A stretch of DNA of 64,000 bases from Neoroseomonas marina (GTDB lineage Bacteria; Pseudomonadota; Alphaproteobacteria; Acetobacterales; Acetobacteraceae), in assembly GCF_012927745.1 (NCBI RefSeq), contig NZ_JABBKX010000011.1:62001-126000 (forward strand), read 5' to 3'. Made by a program: the position numbers and the translations under genes. Positions within the stretch are counted from its first letter, which is position 1, and every line of letters starts with the position of its first letter. Shown here piece by piece: positions 29,077 to 36,262 of this stretch. A model generated the notes under the pieces. The model saw only the letters and a list, made by a program, of their open reading frames with translations. It was not told the origin of the DNA and did not search any database.

Positions 29077-29113
29077 GCCTGCGCCGCAGGCGGTCCGGGG
29101 GTCGGCTGCCCCC
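29077..29113. other. Two leader hairpins upstream of the type I secretion genes
   Basis: GCCTGC/GCAGGC (29077-29091, loop GCC) and GGGGG/CCCCC (29097-29113) form two adjacent stem-loops in the 198-bp gap between the GT2 gene and prtD. They lie 26 bp before a GTG with a good ribosome-binding site. They could be a leader structure or part of a dispersed palindromic repeat. Confidence 0.5.
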
Positions 29114-29138
29114 GAGCGCCGACGACAGGGAGAAAGCC

Positions 29139-29195
29139 GTGACCGCGCCCATATCCGATGCCGCAGCCGAGGACCCCGCGGCGCGTGGTCTCTGA
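29139..29195 (+). CDS. Possible 18-codon upstream ORF overlapping the prtD start
   Basis: A GTG at 29139 preceded by AGGGAG at ideal spacing opens an 18-codon frame ending TGA at 29195. The prtD-frame ATG at 29158 lies inside it in another frame and has no ribosome-binding site of its own. This could be a coupling leader peptide, or the true prtD N-terminus separated by a frameshift or sequence error. Confidence 0.35.
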   Translation: MTAPISDAAAEDPAARGL

Positions 29196-30936
29196 GATCC
29201 GACCGTTGCCGGGGGAGACGGCCCTTGCCGCCACGCCGCTGGCCCGCGCGATGGCCGCCTGCCGGCGGCAGCTCATGGCGGTCGGTGTCTTCAGCGGCGT
29301 GGTCAACATGCTGCAGCTCACCGTCTCGCTGTACATGATGCAGGTGTTCGACCGGGTGCTCGCCACCCGCAACGTCAACACCCTCGTCTACCTGACGATC
29401 ATCGCCATCGCCGCTCTCGGCCTTCTCGCGGTGCTCGAGGCGGTGCGCACCCGCGTCATGCAGCGCATTGGCGGCTGGATCGAGGCGAAGGTCGCCCCCG
29501 AGGGCTTCGCCCGCGCGGTCGAGAGCCAGCTGCGCGGCCGCCCCTACCGGATGGAGGCGCTGCGCGACCTCGCCACCTGCCGGACCTATCTCGGATCGCC
29601 GGCGTCGCTGTCGCTGTTCGACGTGCCCTGGGTGCCGGTCTTCCTGCTCGTCATCTTCATCCTGCACCCCCTGCTGGGCGTGGTCGCCCTCGGTGGGGCG
29701 CTCATCCTGCTGGCGCTGACGCTGCTGAACGAGGTCGCGACCTCGAAGCTCCTGCGGGAGGCGAACAGCGCCGGCCTCGCCAGCCAGCGCCGCGCGGAAT
29801 CGATCGTCCGCAACGCCGAGGTGATCGACAGCATGGGGATGCTGTCGGCCGTGCTGGCGCGGTGGCAGGCGAGCGTGGCCCGCACCGCCGAACCGATGAA
29901 CCGCGCGCTCGACCGCGGCGCGCCGCTGCTGGCGCTGACCAAGTTCGCGCGGCTCGCGGTGCAGGTCGCGGTGCTCGGCGTCGGGGCCTGGCTGGTGCTG
30001 GAACAGCAGCTGACCTCCGGTGCATCGATCGCCGCCTCGATCATCATGGGTCGGGCGCTGGCGCCGGTCGAACAGATGATCGGCGGCTGGCGACAGCTGG
30101 TGCAGGCGCGCCAGTCCTGGAAGCGGCTGCAGGCGTTCCTGGTGCTGCCGCGCCTTCGCCCGCCGGGCATCGCGTTGCCGGCCCCGCACGGGCACCTTTC
30201 GGTGGAGCGCGTCACCTTCGGTTTTCCCGGAACCAACGTCCCGGTGGTCAAGGGCGTCACCTTCGCGCTCGAAGCCGGCGAGAGCCTGGCGGTGATCGGC
30301 CCGTCGGCCGCCGGCAAGACGACGCTGATCCGGCTGCTGACCGGCACGCTGCAGCCGGCCTCGGGCGCGGTGCGGCTCGACGGCGCGGATGTCCACGCCT
30401 GGCAGCGGGAGGATTTCGGCCAGTATGTCGGCTACCTGCCGCAGGATGTGGAGCTGTTCGACGGCACGGTGCTGGACAACATCGCCCGCATGGCCGAGGC
30501 GCCGGCCGAAGCGGTATTCGATGCCGCGCGCCTCGCCGGCTGCCATGACATGATCCTGCGCCTGCCCAAGGGCTACGAGACCGAGATCGGCGAGGGCGGC
30601 CAGCATCTCTCCGGCGGGCAGCGCCAGCAGATCGGCCTCGCCCGCGCGATGTTCGGCGGTCCGCGATTCGTCGTGCTCGACGAACCCAACAGCAATCTGG
30701 ACGGCGATGCCGAAGGCGCCCTGCTGCGCGCCCTGCATGAGTTGCGCCGGCGCGGCACGACCGTCGTGCTGGTCTCCCATCGCCCGGTGCTGGTGCAGGG
30801 GGTCGAGAAGGTCCTGCTGCTGCGCGACGGCGCCGTCGAGATCTTCGGTCCGCGCGCCGAGGTGATGAAGCGCCTGATGAAGCCGGCCCAGCCGACGCCG
30901 ATCGCGGCACAAGCGGGCCGGGAGGCGCAGGCATGA
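29158..30936 (+). CDS. prtD: Type I secretion ABC transporter (PrtD-like permease/ATPase)
   Basis: A 592-residue fused exporter: a six-helix membrane domain (about residues 35-320) followed by the nucleotide-binding domain. Walker A is GPSAAGKTT (381-389), the ABC signature is LSGGQRQQ (484-491) and Walker B is FVVLDEPNSNLD. It has no N-terminal peptidase-like domain, which matches the PrtD/AprD group that exports RTX-type proteins rather than HlyB. Its stop overlaps the adaptor start by 4 bp. No RTX substrate or TolC gene is in the window. The start is uncertain because a well-placed GTG lies out of frame at 29139. Confidence 0.9.
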   Translation: MPQPRTPRRVVSEIRPLPGETALAATPLARAMAACRRQLMAVGVFSGVVNMLQLTVSLYMMQVFDRVLATRNVNTLVYLTIIAIAALGLLAVLEAVRTRVMQRIGGWIEAKVAPEGFARAVESQLRGRPYRMEALRDLATCRTYLGSPASLSLFDVPWVPVFLLVIFILHPLLGVVALGGALILLALTLLNEVATSKLLREANSAGLASQRRAESIVRNAEVIDSMGMLSAVLARWQASVARTAEPMNRALDRGAPLLALTKFARLAVQVAVLGVGAWLVLEQQLTSGASIAASIIMGRALAPVEQMIGGWRQLVQARQSWKRLQAFLVLPRLRPPGIALPAPHGHLSVERVTFGFPGTNVPVVKGVTFALEAGESLAVIGPSAAGKTTLIRLLTGTLQPASGAVRLDGADVHAWQREDFGQYVGYLPQDVELFDGTVLDNIARMAEAPAEAVFDAARLAGCHDMILRLPKGYETEIGEGGQHLSGGQRQQIGLARAMFGGPRFVVLDEPNSNLDGDAEGALLRALHELRRRGTTVVLVSHRPVLVQGVEKVLLLRDGAVEIFGPRAEVMKRLMKPAQPTPIAAQAGREAQA

Positions 30937-32318
30937 GCGACCTGTCCACCCTGCCGCCGGCCCGGGACGTCGCCGAACAGCGCACGCCGCTTCCGCCGAT
31001 CCGCCTGGCGCTGCCGGCCCTCCCCGAACCGCCCGCGGCGCCGCGCACGCGCGGTGCCATCCTGTTCGGCTTCGCGGCCATGCTGGTCTTCTTCGGCGCC
31101 TTCGCGGCCTGGTCGGTGCTCGCCCCGCTGTCCGAGGCCGCGATCGCGCCCGGCATGATCAAGGTCGAGGGCACGCGACGGACCATCCAGCACCTCGAAG
31201 GCGGCATCGTGCGGGAGATCCTGGCGCGCGACGGCGACCGCGTGCGGGCGGGCCAGTTGCTCATGCGCCTGGACGACGTGCGCGCCGCCGCCGACCTCGA
31301 GGCGCTGCGCAGCCAGCGCTGGGCCTACCTGGCCCAGGATGCCCGGCTGACGGCCGAACTCGAGGACCGGCTCGACATTCCCTTCCCGGCGGAATTGCTG
31401 GCCGCCAATGAGCCACGCGCGGCGGACGGCATCGCCGGACAGCGCGCGGTCCACGAGGCGCGGCGCGCGGCAATCCTCAGCCAGGTGGCAGTCCAGGACG
31501 CAAGGATCGCCCAGCAGGACGCCCTCATCGCCGGCGTCGGCGGCCAGTTGCGGGCGCAGCGCAGCCAGCTCGAGCTGATCCGGCGCGAGGAGGAGCTGAC
31601 CCGCACGCTGGTCCAGCAGGGGCTGCAGCGCCTGCCCACCCTGCTCGCCCTGCAGCGCACCGCCGCCGGGCTGGAAGGGCAGATCGAGGACCTCCAGGGC
31701 CAGATGGAGCGCGCCCGCCAATCGATCGCCGAGGCGCGCAGCACCATCGACAGCATCGTCGGCCAGCGCCGCCAGGATGTCGCGGCCGAGCAGCGCGATG
31801 TGCGCACACGCCTCGCCGAGGTCGAGGAACGCCTGCGCGCGGCACAGGACGTCGCGGTCCGGCGCGACATCGTCGCCCCCGAGGACGGAACCGTCCTGAA
31901 CCTGCGCCTGTTCAACATGGGCGCCGTGGTGCGGCCCGGCGACCCGGTGATGGACCTCGTCCCGGCGCGCGATCGCCTGATCGCCGAGGTCAATCTGCAA
32001 CCCTTCGACATCGACGTGGTCCATCCCGGCCTGCTCGCCGAGGTGCGCCTGCCGGCCTTCAAGCAGCGCCTGGTGCCCTACCTGCACGGCCACGTCACCT
32101 TCGTCGCGCAGGACGTCACGATGGATGAGCGCACGCGCCAGACCTATTACCGCGTGCACATCCTGATCGACGCCGACCAGCTCGAACGCCTCCAGGGCGT
32201 GCAACTTGTCCCCGGCATGCCGGTCGAGGCCATGATCCAGATCGGCGAGCGCAGCTTCCTGCGCTACATCACTCAGCCGCTGCGCGACAGCTTCGCGCGG
32301 GCCTTCCGCGAACAATAG
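30933..32318 (+). CDS. prtE: Type I secretion membrane-fusion (adaptor) protein, HlyD family
   Basis: A 461-residue periplasmic adaptor. A cytoplasmic N-terminus of about 40 residues precedes one membrane helix (ILFGFAAMLVFFGAFAAWSV). The lipoyl half-motif APGMIKVEGTRRTIQHLEGG follows, then a long coiled-coil hairpin rich in Gln, Arg and Glu (about residues 130-300). The second lipoyl half is DIVAPEDGTVLNLRLFNMGA, and the C-terminal beta domain contains PGMPVEAMI. It bridges the PrtD ATPase to an outer-membrane TolC-like channel. It is translationally coupled to prtD. Confidence 0.92.
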   Translation: MSDLSTLPPARDVAEQRTPLPPIRLALPALPEPPAAPRTRGAILFGFAAMLVFFGAFAAWSVLAPLSEAAIAPGMIKVEGTRRTIQHLEGGIVREILARDGDRVRAGQLLMRLDDVRAAADLEALRSQRWAYLAQDARLTAELEDRLDIPFPAELLAANEPRAADGIAGQRAVHEARRAAILSQVAVQDARIAQQDALIAGVGGQLRAQRSQLELIRREEELTRTLVQQGLQRLPTLLALQRTAAGLEGQIEDLQGQMERARQSIAEARSTIDSIVGQRRQDVAAEQRDVRTRLAEVEERLRAAQDVAVRRDIVAPEDGTVLNLRLFNMGAVVRPGDPVMDLVPARDRLIAEVNLQPFDIDVVHPGLLAEVRLPAFKQRLVPYLHGHVTFVAQDVTMDERTRQTYYRVHILIDADQLERLQGVQLVPGMPVEAMIQIGERSFLRYITQPLRDSFARAFREQ

Positions 32319-32335
32319 GACGAGGACACGCCAGC

Positions 32336-32656
32336 ATGGCCGATATCCGCCCCACCGTCTTCTGCGACGGCGTCATCGAGGCGCAGGTCGCCCATGGCGT
32401 CGCGCGCATCTCGCTCGCGGTGACCGGCAGCGACGGCAAGGCCCTGCCCTGCGCCACGCTCTGCGTGCCGGTCACGCAACTGCCTGGGCTGGTGAACGGC
32501 ATGGGCAACCTGCTGCGCCAGATCGAGGAGCGCGTCCGCGCCCAGGTCGCGCAGCAGCAGGCGCAACTCCAGGCGCAGCAGGGCGCCGCTCAGCCGGCGG
32601 AACAGCCCGCCGCCGACGGATCCCAGCCGACCGGTGCCTTCCGCTTCGACAGCTGA
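32336..32656 (+). CDS. Small hypothetical protein downstream of the type I secretion genes
   Basis: A 106-residue soluble protein, not recognised. Residues 1-55 look like a compact beta-rich domain (TVFCDGVIEAQVAHGVARI, ending VPVTQLPGLV). Residues 60-85 are a Gln/Glu/Arg-rich helix, and the C-terminus is a low-complexity Ala/Gln/Pro tail. GAGGAC lies upstream of the ATG, and the gene follows the adaptor by 17 bp on the same strand, so it is probably co-transcribed. It might be an accessory protein of the secretion system. No signal peptide is visible. Confidence 0.7.
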   Translation: MADIRPTVFCDGVIEAQVAHGVARISLAVTGSDGKALPCATLCVPVTQLPGLVNGMGNLLRQIEERVRAQVAQQQAQLQAQQGAAQPAEQPAADGSQPTGAFRFDS

Positions 32657-32659
32657 AGG

Positions 32660-34090
32660 TCAGAGCGCCACGCCGGGCCATTCGTCGCCGGTGATCTCCG
32701 GCTCGTCGAAGGCGGCGAGCCGTGCGGCGTGCACCGCGACATCCGCGGCGAACAGCCGCGCACAGATTCCCTGCGCCAAGCGTTCCGCACCGGCGCCGAT
32801 CGCCGGGATGTCGCCGGTCAGTTTCCCGTGGCTCAGCGTCGCGGCGAAGTTCAGGCAATGCAGGCGGGCGAGGTGCGGCGCGGTGCCCGGCACCCGCTCG
32901 GTGAAGGCGAAGGCCTCGTCGAGCCAGGGGTTGAGGCCGAGTGCCGCGTCGCGTTCCTCGGGTGGCGGCACGTAGACGTCGCGCCAGAGGCGGATCTGCT
33001 CGGCCACGTCGGCGAGTTCCGGCCGCATCCCCGCATCCTGGAGGAAGCCGGTGCCGAGGATGACGAAATCGGCGCGGATCTCCCCACGCGGCGTGGCGAG
33101 GCAGAGTGCTTCGCCCTCCAGACGCACCCCCTCCACGCCCGCGCCCGTGAGCAGCGTGGCGTTGGCGTGCGCGCTGACCCGGCGCACGCTTTCATGCGGC
33201 GGCGGGGTCTGGCGGCGCTCGACCGTCAGGGCGAGGCGCCAGCGCCATTCCGCCGGCAGGCCGTGCCAGCCATGCCAGGTGCCCCGCCCTTCCAGCGCCT
33301 TGCCGGAGTTGACCCGCGGCAGGGATGTCCGCCGCAGCAGCATGGTCATCCGCCCGCAGCCGGCCTCGAGTGCGGCCGCGGCATTGTCGAAGGCCGACGC
33401 GCCCGCGCCGATCACCACGACATGCCGCCCGGCAAGGGCGTGGAAGTCGATCTCGTCGGCGGAATGCGCCCAGAAGCGATCCCGCCAATCGGGCTGAAAC
33501 CCGTCCAGGATGCGCGGACCGCCCAGCCCGTCGCGTCCGGTCGCAAGGACCACGTGCCTGGCATGGGCCGTGGCGCCATCCGACAGATCCAGTCGGAACA
33601 GCGCACCCTGCGGGACGATCCGGACGACGCCGATGCCGTTGCGGACGTCGAGCCCGGAGACGCGGCGGTACCAGCGCAGGTAGTCCATCCACATCCCGGT
33701 CGGGATCTTGCCGAGCGCATCCCACGCCTCGGCGCCGTGCTGCGCCTCGAACCAGGCGCGGAAGGTCAGGCCCGGCAGGCCGAGCGCGGGTCCGGCCAGT
33801 TGCTTGGGGCTCCGCAGGGTCCGCATGCGGGCATAGGTCGCCCAGGGGCCCTCCAGCCCCTCGGGCGCGGGATCGAACAGCGCGACCCGGCCCACGCCTT
33901 CCCGCCGCAGCGCGAAGCCGACGGCAAGTCCCGCCATGCCGGCGCCGAGCACCGCGACGTCCAGTGCGATCGCTCCGTCCGGGCCCATGGTCGGCGGCAC
34001 CCAGCCGGTCGAAGGTTCCTGGAGGCGTTCGAGGTCGGCGGCGAGGCTCGCCTCGAGCGCGGCGAGACCGGGGGCGCGGAGATGCTGCAT
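32660..34090 (-). CDS. FAD/NAD(P)-binding oxidoreductase, flavin monooxygenase-like
   Basis: A 476-residue protein with two dinucleotide-binding motifs: VAVLGAGMAGLAVG near residue 45 (FAD) and HVVVIGAGASAFDNA near the middle (NAD(P)H). This layout resembles flavin-containing monooxygenases and ornithine/lysine N-hydroxylases. DFVILGTGF near residue 345 is the third typical motif of that superfamily. The substrate is unknown. It converges with the secretion-linked gene. A TAAGGT hexamer 6 nt before the ATG and no ribosome-binding site suggest a leaderless start. Confidence 0.85.
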   Translation of the reverse strand: MQHLRAPGLAALEASLAADLERLQEPSTGWVPPTMGPDGAIALDVAVLGAGMAGLAVGFALRREGVGRVALFDPAPEGLEGPWATYARMRTLRSPKQLAGPALGLPGLTFRAWFEAQHGAEAWDALGKIPTGMWMDYLRWYRRVSGLDVRNGIGVVRIVPQGALFRLDLSDGATAHARHVVLATGRDGLGGPRILDGFQPDWRDRFWAHSADEIDFHALAGRHVVVIGAGASAFDNAAAALEAGCGRMTMLLRRTSLPRVNSGKALEGRGTWHGWHGLPAEWRWRLALTVERRQTPPPHESVRRVSAHANATLLTGAGVEGVRLEGEALCLATPRGEIRADFVILGTGFLQDAGMRPELADVAEQIRLWRDVYVPPPEERDAALGLNPWLDEAFAFTERVPGTAPHLARLHCLNFAATLSHGKLTGDIPAIGAGAERLAQGICARLFAADVAVHAARLAAFDEPEITGDEWPGVAL

Positions 34091-34096
34091 CGCATC

Positions 34097-34102
34097 ACCT
34101 TA
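34097..34102 (-). promoter_or_regulatory. Candidate -10 hexamer of a leaderless transcript (TAAGGT)
   Basis: TAAGGT on the minus strand ends 6 nt before the ATG of the flavin monooxygenase-like gene, which lacks a Shine-Dalgarno. Confidence 0.4.
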
Positions 34103-34153
34103 GAGCCAATTCCGGTCACCGGCACCGGCCCTTCGCCGCCCAACGTCCGTGCC

Positions 34154-34552
34154 TCAGGCCGGCGAGGCGAGCGGCTTGTCCTTCTCCACCGTGAAGGTCA
34201 CCGCGGCCTTGCACCCGGCCGCCCCGGCGCGTTCGACATGCGGGCGGGCATTCGGGATCAGCAGGCTGTCGCCGGCCTTCAGCGTCGCCGCCGGCACGCC
34301 GTCGATCACGAGTTCCAGCTCGCCCTCCAGCACCAGGCCGGTGGTCACGCCCGGATGGGTATGGCGCGGATTGCCCCCATTGGCGGGGAATTCGACCATG
34401 ACGAGATGGGTGACCATGTTGGTCCCCGGTACCTCGGCCGATTGCAGGATGGTGCGTCGCGTCGCGGCGGGCTGCGCACCCGCCTCGCGGGTCGCGACAC
34501 CGATCGCCGCGCAGATCGCGCAGCCGGCGAAAACCCTGCGTCCCAGTGCCAT
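34154..34552 (-). CDS. Secreted cupin-domain protein
   Basis: A 132-residue protein with an N-terminal signal peptide (about residues 1-26, including CAICAAIGVA) and a single cupin barrel. Motif 1 includes RHTHPGVTTGLVLEGELEL with two His ligands and a Glu; motif 2 is around LLIPNARPHVERA with a third His. Small exported cupins of this type are mostly of unknown function. The start at 34552 follows GGGAGGAAG. A TAGGCT hexamer about 28 nt upstream is a candidate -10, so this gene appears to have a conventional leader. Confidence 0.85.
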   Translation of the reverse strand: MALGRRVFAGCAICAAIGVATREAGAQPAATRRTILQSAEVPGTNMVTHLVMVEFPANGGNPRHTHPGVTTGLVLEGELELVIDGVPAATLKAGDSLLIPNARPHVERAGAAGCKAAVTFTVEKDKPLASPA

Positions 34553-34579
34553 GCGCTTCCTCCCTTGCTGGCAACGCGA

Positions 34580-34585
34580 AGCCTA
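34580..34585 (-). promoter_or_regulatory. Candidate -10 hexamer (TAGGCT) for the cupin gene
   Basis: TAGGCT on the minus strand lies 27 nt upstream of the cupin ATG, ahead of a strong GGGAGG ribosome-binding site. Confidence 0.35.
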
Positions 34586-34732
34586 GCGCCATTTCGCGGG
34601 GGAAACAGCGGGTCTGCGTGGCTTCACAACGCCGCGACATTGATCTGGCCCATTGCGGGGAGCCCGGGCGAAGCGCATCCGTGCGCCGCGACCCGCATTG
34701 CGGGCGCCCAGACAGGCACAGGAGCAGAAGAG

Positions 34733-35104
34733 ATGGAACGGAGCACGCCGCATCAGGCCGCCCCCCGGACCGGAAGCCTGGATTTCGGCCTGGCCGCCCT
34801 GCCGAACGGCGAGGCCGTGGCCCGCGCCGCGACCACCATGATGAAGGAGGGCATGGACTTCATCAGCGATCGGCTGCGCGCCGACTCGCGCCTGTTCGAA
34901 CAGGCCTGCGGCTGCGGCAACATCGCGGACCTCGCGGCCCTGCAGCAGCAATGGATGACCGAGGCGGTCCGCGCCTATTCCGAGGTGACGAACCGCATGC
35001 TCACCCAGGCCCTCGCCGCCGCGACGCCCGCCGAGACGACGGAAGCCGCGGGCGAGCCCGAAGGCCCGCCGTCGCACGCCGGCAAGCAGGCGGCGGCCGC
35101 CTGA
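34733..35104 (+). CDS. Phasin-like protein
   Basis: A 123-residue, mostly helical soluble protein. The central segment ARAATTMMKEGMDFISDRLRADSR and the following QQQWMTEAVRAYSEVTNRM resemble phasin-family helices that coat polyhydroxyalkanoate granules. Ends are low-complexity, and the C-terminus is Ala/Lys-rich. The start at 34733 follows AGGAGCAGAAG. It is divergent from the cupin gene. Phasin assignment rests on composition and helix pattern; a generic helical stress protein is the alternative. Confidence 0.7.
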   Translation: MERSTPHQAAPRTGSLDFGLAALPNGEAVARAATTMMKEGMDFISDRLRADSRLFEQACGCGNIADLAALQQQWMTEAVRAYSEVTNRMLTQALAAATPAETTEAAGEPEGPPSHAGKQAAAA

Positions 35105-35110
35105 CGGGGC

Positions 35111-36262
35111 TCAGCTCCCCGCCAGCGCCCGCTTCGCCGTCTCGGCGAGGAACTTCGCCGCGACGGGCAGGATGTCGTCGTTGAAGTCGTAGCGCGGGTG
35201 ATGAAGCTCGCGTCCGTTCTCGGCCGGCCCGTTGCCGATCCAGACGAAGGCGCCCGGCACCTCGCGCAGGAACCAGGCGAAGTCCTCGCCGGTCATGGCG
35301 GGCAGCACGTCGCGGCGCAGGTCCGTCACCGCGGCCGCGGCATCGGCCGCGAGGTCCCGTTCCGCCGCGTGGTTAGCCGTGACGCCGACGCCGGCGCGGA
35401 AAGAGAAGGTCGCGCGCACGCCGAAGGTCTGCGCGATGCCGTCGGCGATCCGCGCGAGGCCCTGTTCGATCGTCGCCTGGTCCTCGTCCCGCAGCCAGCG
35501 CGCAGTGCCCTTCAGCGTGACACGGGCGGTGATCTGGTTCTGCGCCTCGCCACCCTCGACCACCGTGACGGACACGACGCCGCCGGTCAGCGGATCGAGG
35601 TTGCGCGCGACGATCGACTGGATCGCGACGATGGCGTGCCCGGCGGCGATCATCGGATCGCGCGTCAGGTGCGGCAGCGCGGCGTGGCCGGCATGGCCGT
35701 CGAAGACGATCTCGAACCGCGCCCCGGCGGCCATCACCGCGCGGTCGTGCACGCCGATGGTGCCCGCGGGCAGGCCCGGCCAGTTGTGCCAGCCGAAGAT
35801 GCGCTCCATCGGGAAGCGCTGGAACAGCCCGTCGGCGATCATCTTGCGCGCGCCGCCGCCGCCTTCCTCGGCCGGCTGGAAGACCAGGCGGACCGTCCCG
35901 GTCCAGTTGGGGTCGTCGAGCAGCACCTTCGCCGCGCCGAGCAGCGCGGTGGTGTGCCCGTCATGCCCGCAGGCGTGCATCACGCCGGGCACGGTGGATT
36001 TCCAGGGCAATTCCTCGCTCTGCTCCTGGATGGGCAGCGCGTCCATGTCGCCGCGCAGGCCGACAGAGCGGTTGCCGCCGCCCCGCCGCAGCGTGGCGAC
36101 GACGCCGTGACCGCCGATACCCTCGGCGATCTCGGTGACGCCCATCTCGCGGAGACGGGCGACGACGAAGGCGGCGGTCTCGCCCTCGTGAAGCGTGAGG
36201 CCCGGGTTCGCGTGCAGATGGCGTCGCCAGGCTGTAAGGGTCGCGGGAAGATCGGTGCTCAT
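35111..36262 (-). CDS. M20-family amidohydrolase (hippurate hydrolase-like)
   Basis: A 383-residue metallopeptidase-fold amidohydrolase of the M20D group, which removes acyl groups from amino acids or peptides. Metal-site motifs are GLRGDMDALPIQE, HACGHDGHTT with the Cys and His ligands, and QPAEEGGGGA with the catalytic Glu. The dimerisation domain follows and the protein ends with a late MTGEDFAWFL. Length is normal. The ATG at 36262 overlaps head-to-head with the tamA ATG on the other strand, so its control region lies within tamA; TAGGGT lies 9 nt upstream. Confidence 0.92.
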   Translation of the reverse strand: MSTDLPATLTAWRRHLHANPGLTLHEGETAAFVVARLREMGVTEIAEGIGGHGVVATLRRGGGNRSVGLRGDMDALPIQEQSEELPWKSTVPGVMHACGHDGHTTALLGAAKVLLDDPNWTGTVRLVFQPAEEGGGGARKMIADGLFQRFPMERIFGWHNWPGLPAGTIGVHDRAVMAAGARFEIVFDGHAGHAALPHLTRDPMIAAGHAIVAIQSIVARNLDPLTGGVVSVTVVEGGEAQNQITARVTLKGTARWLRDEDQATIEQGLARIADGIAQTFGVRATFSFRAGVGVTANHAAERDLAADAAAAVTDLRRDVLPAMTGEDFAWFLREVPGAFVWIGNGPAENGRELHHPRYDFNDDILPVAAKFLAETAKRALAGS

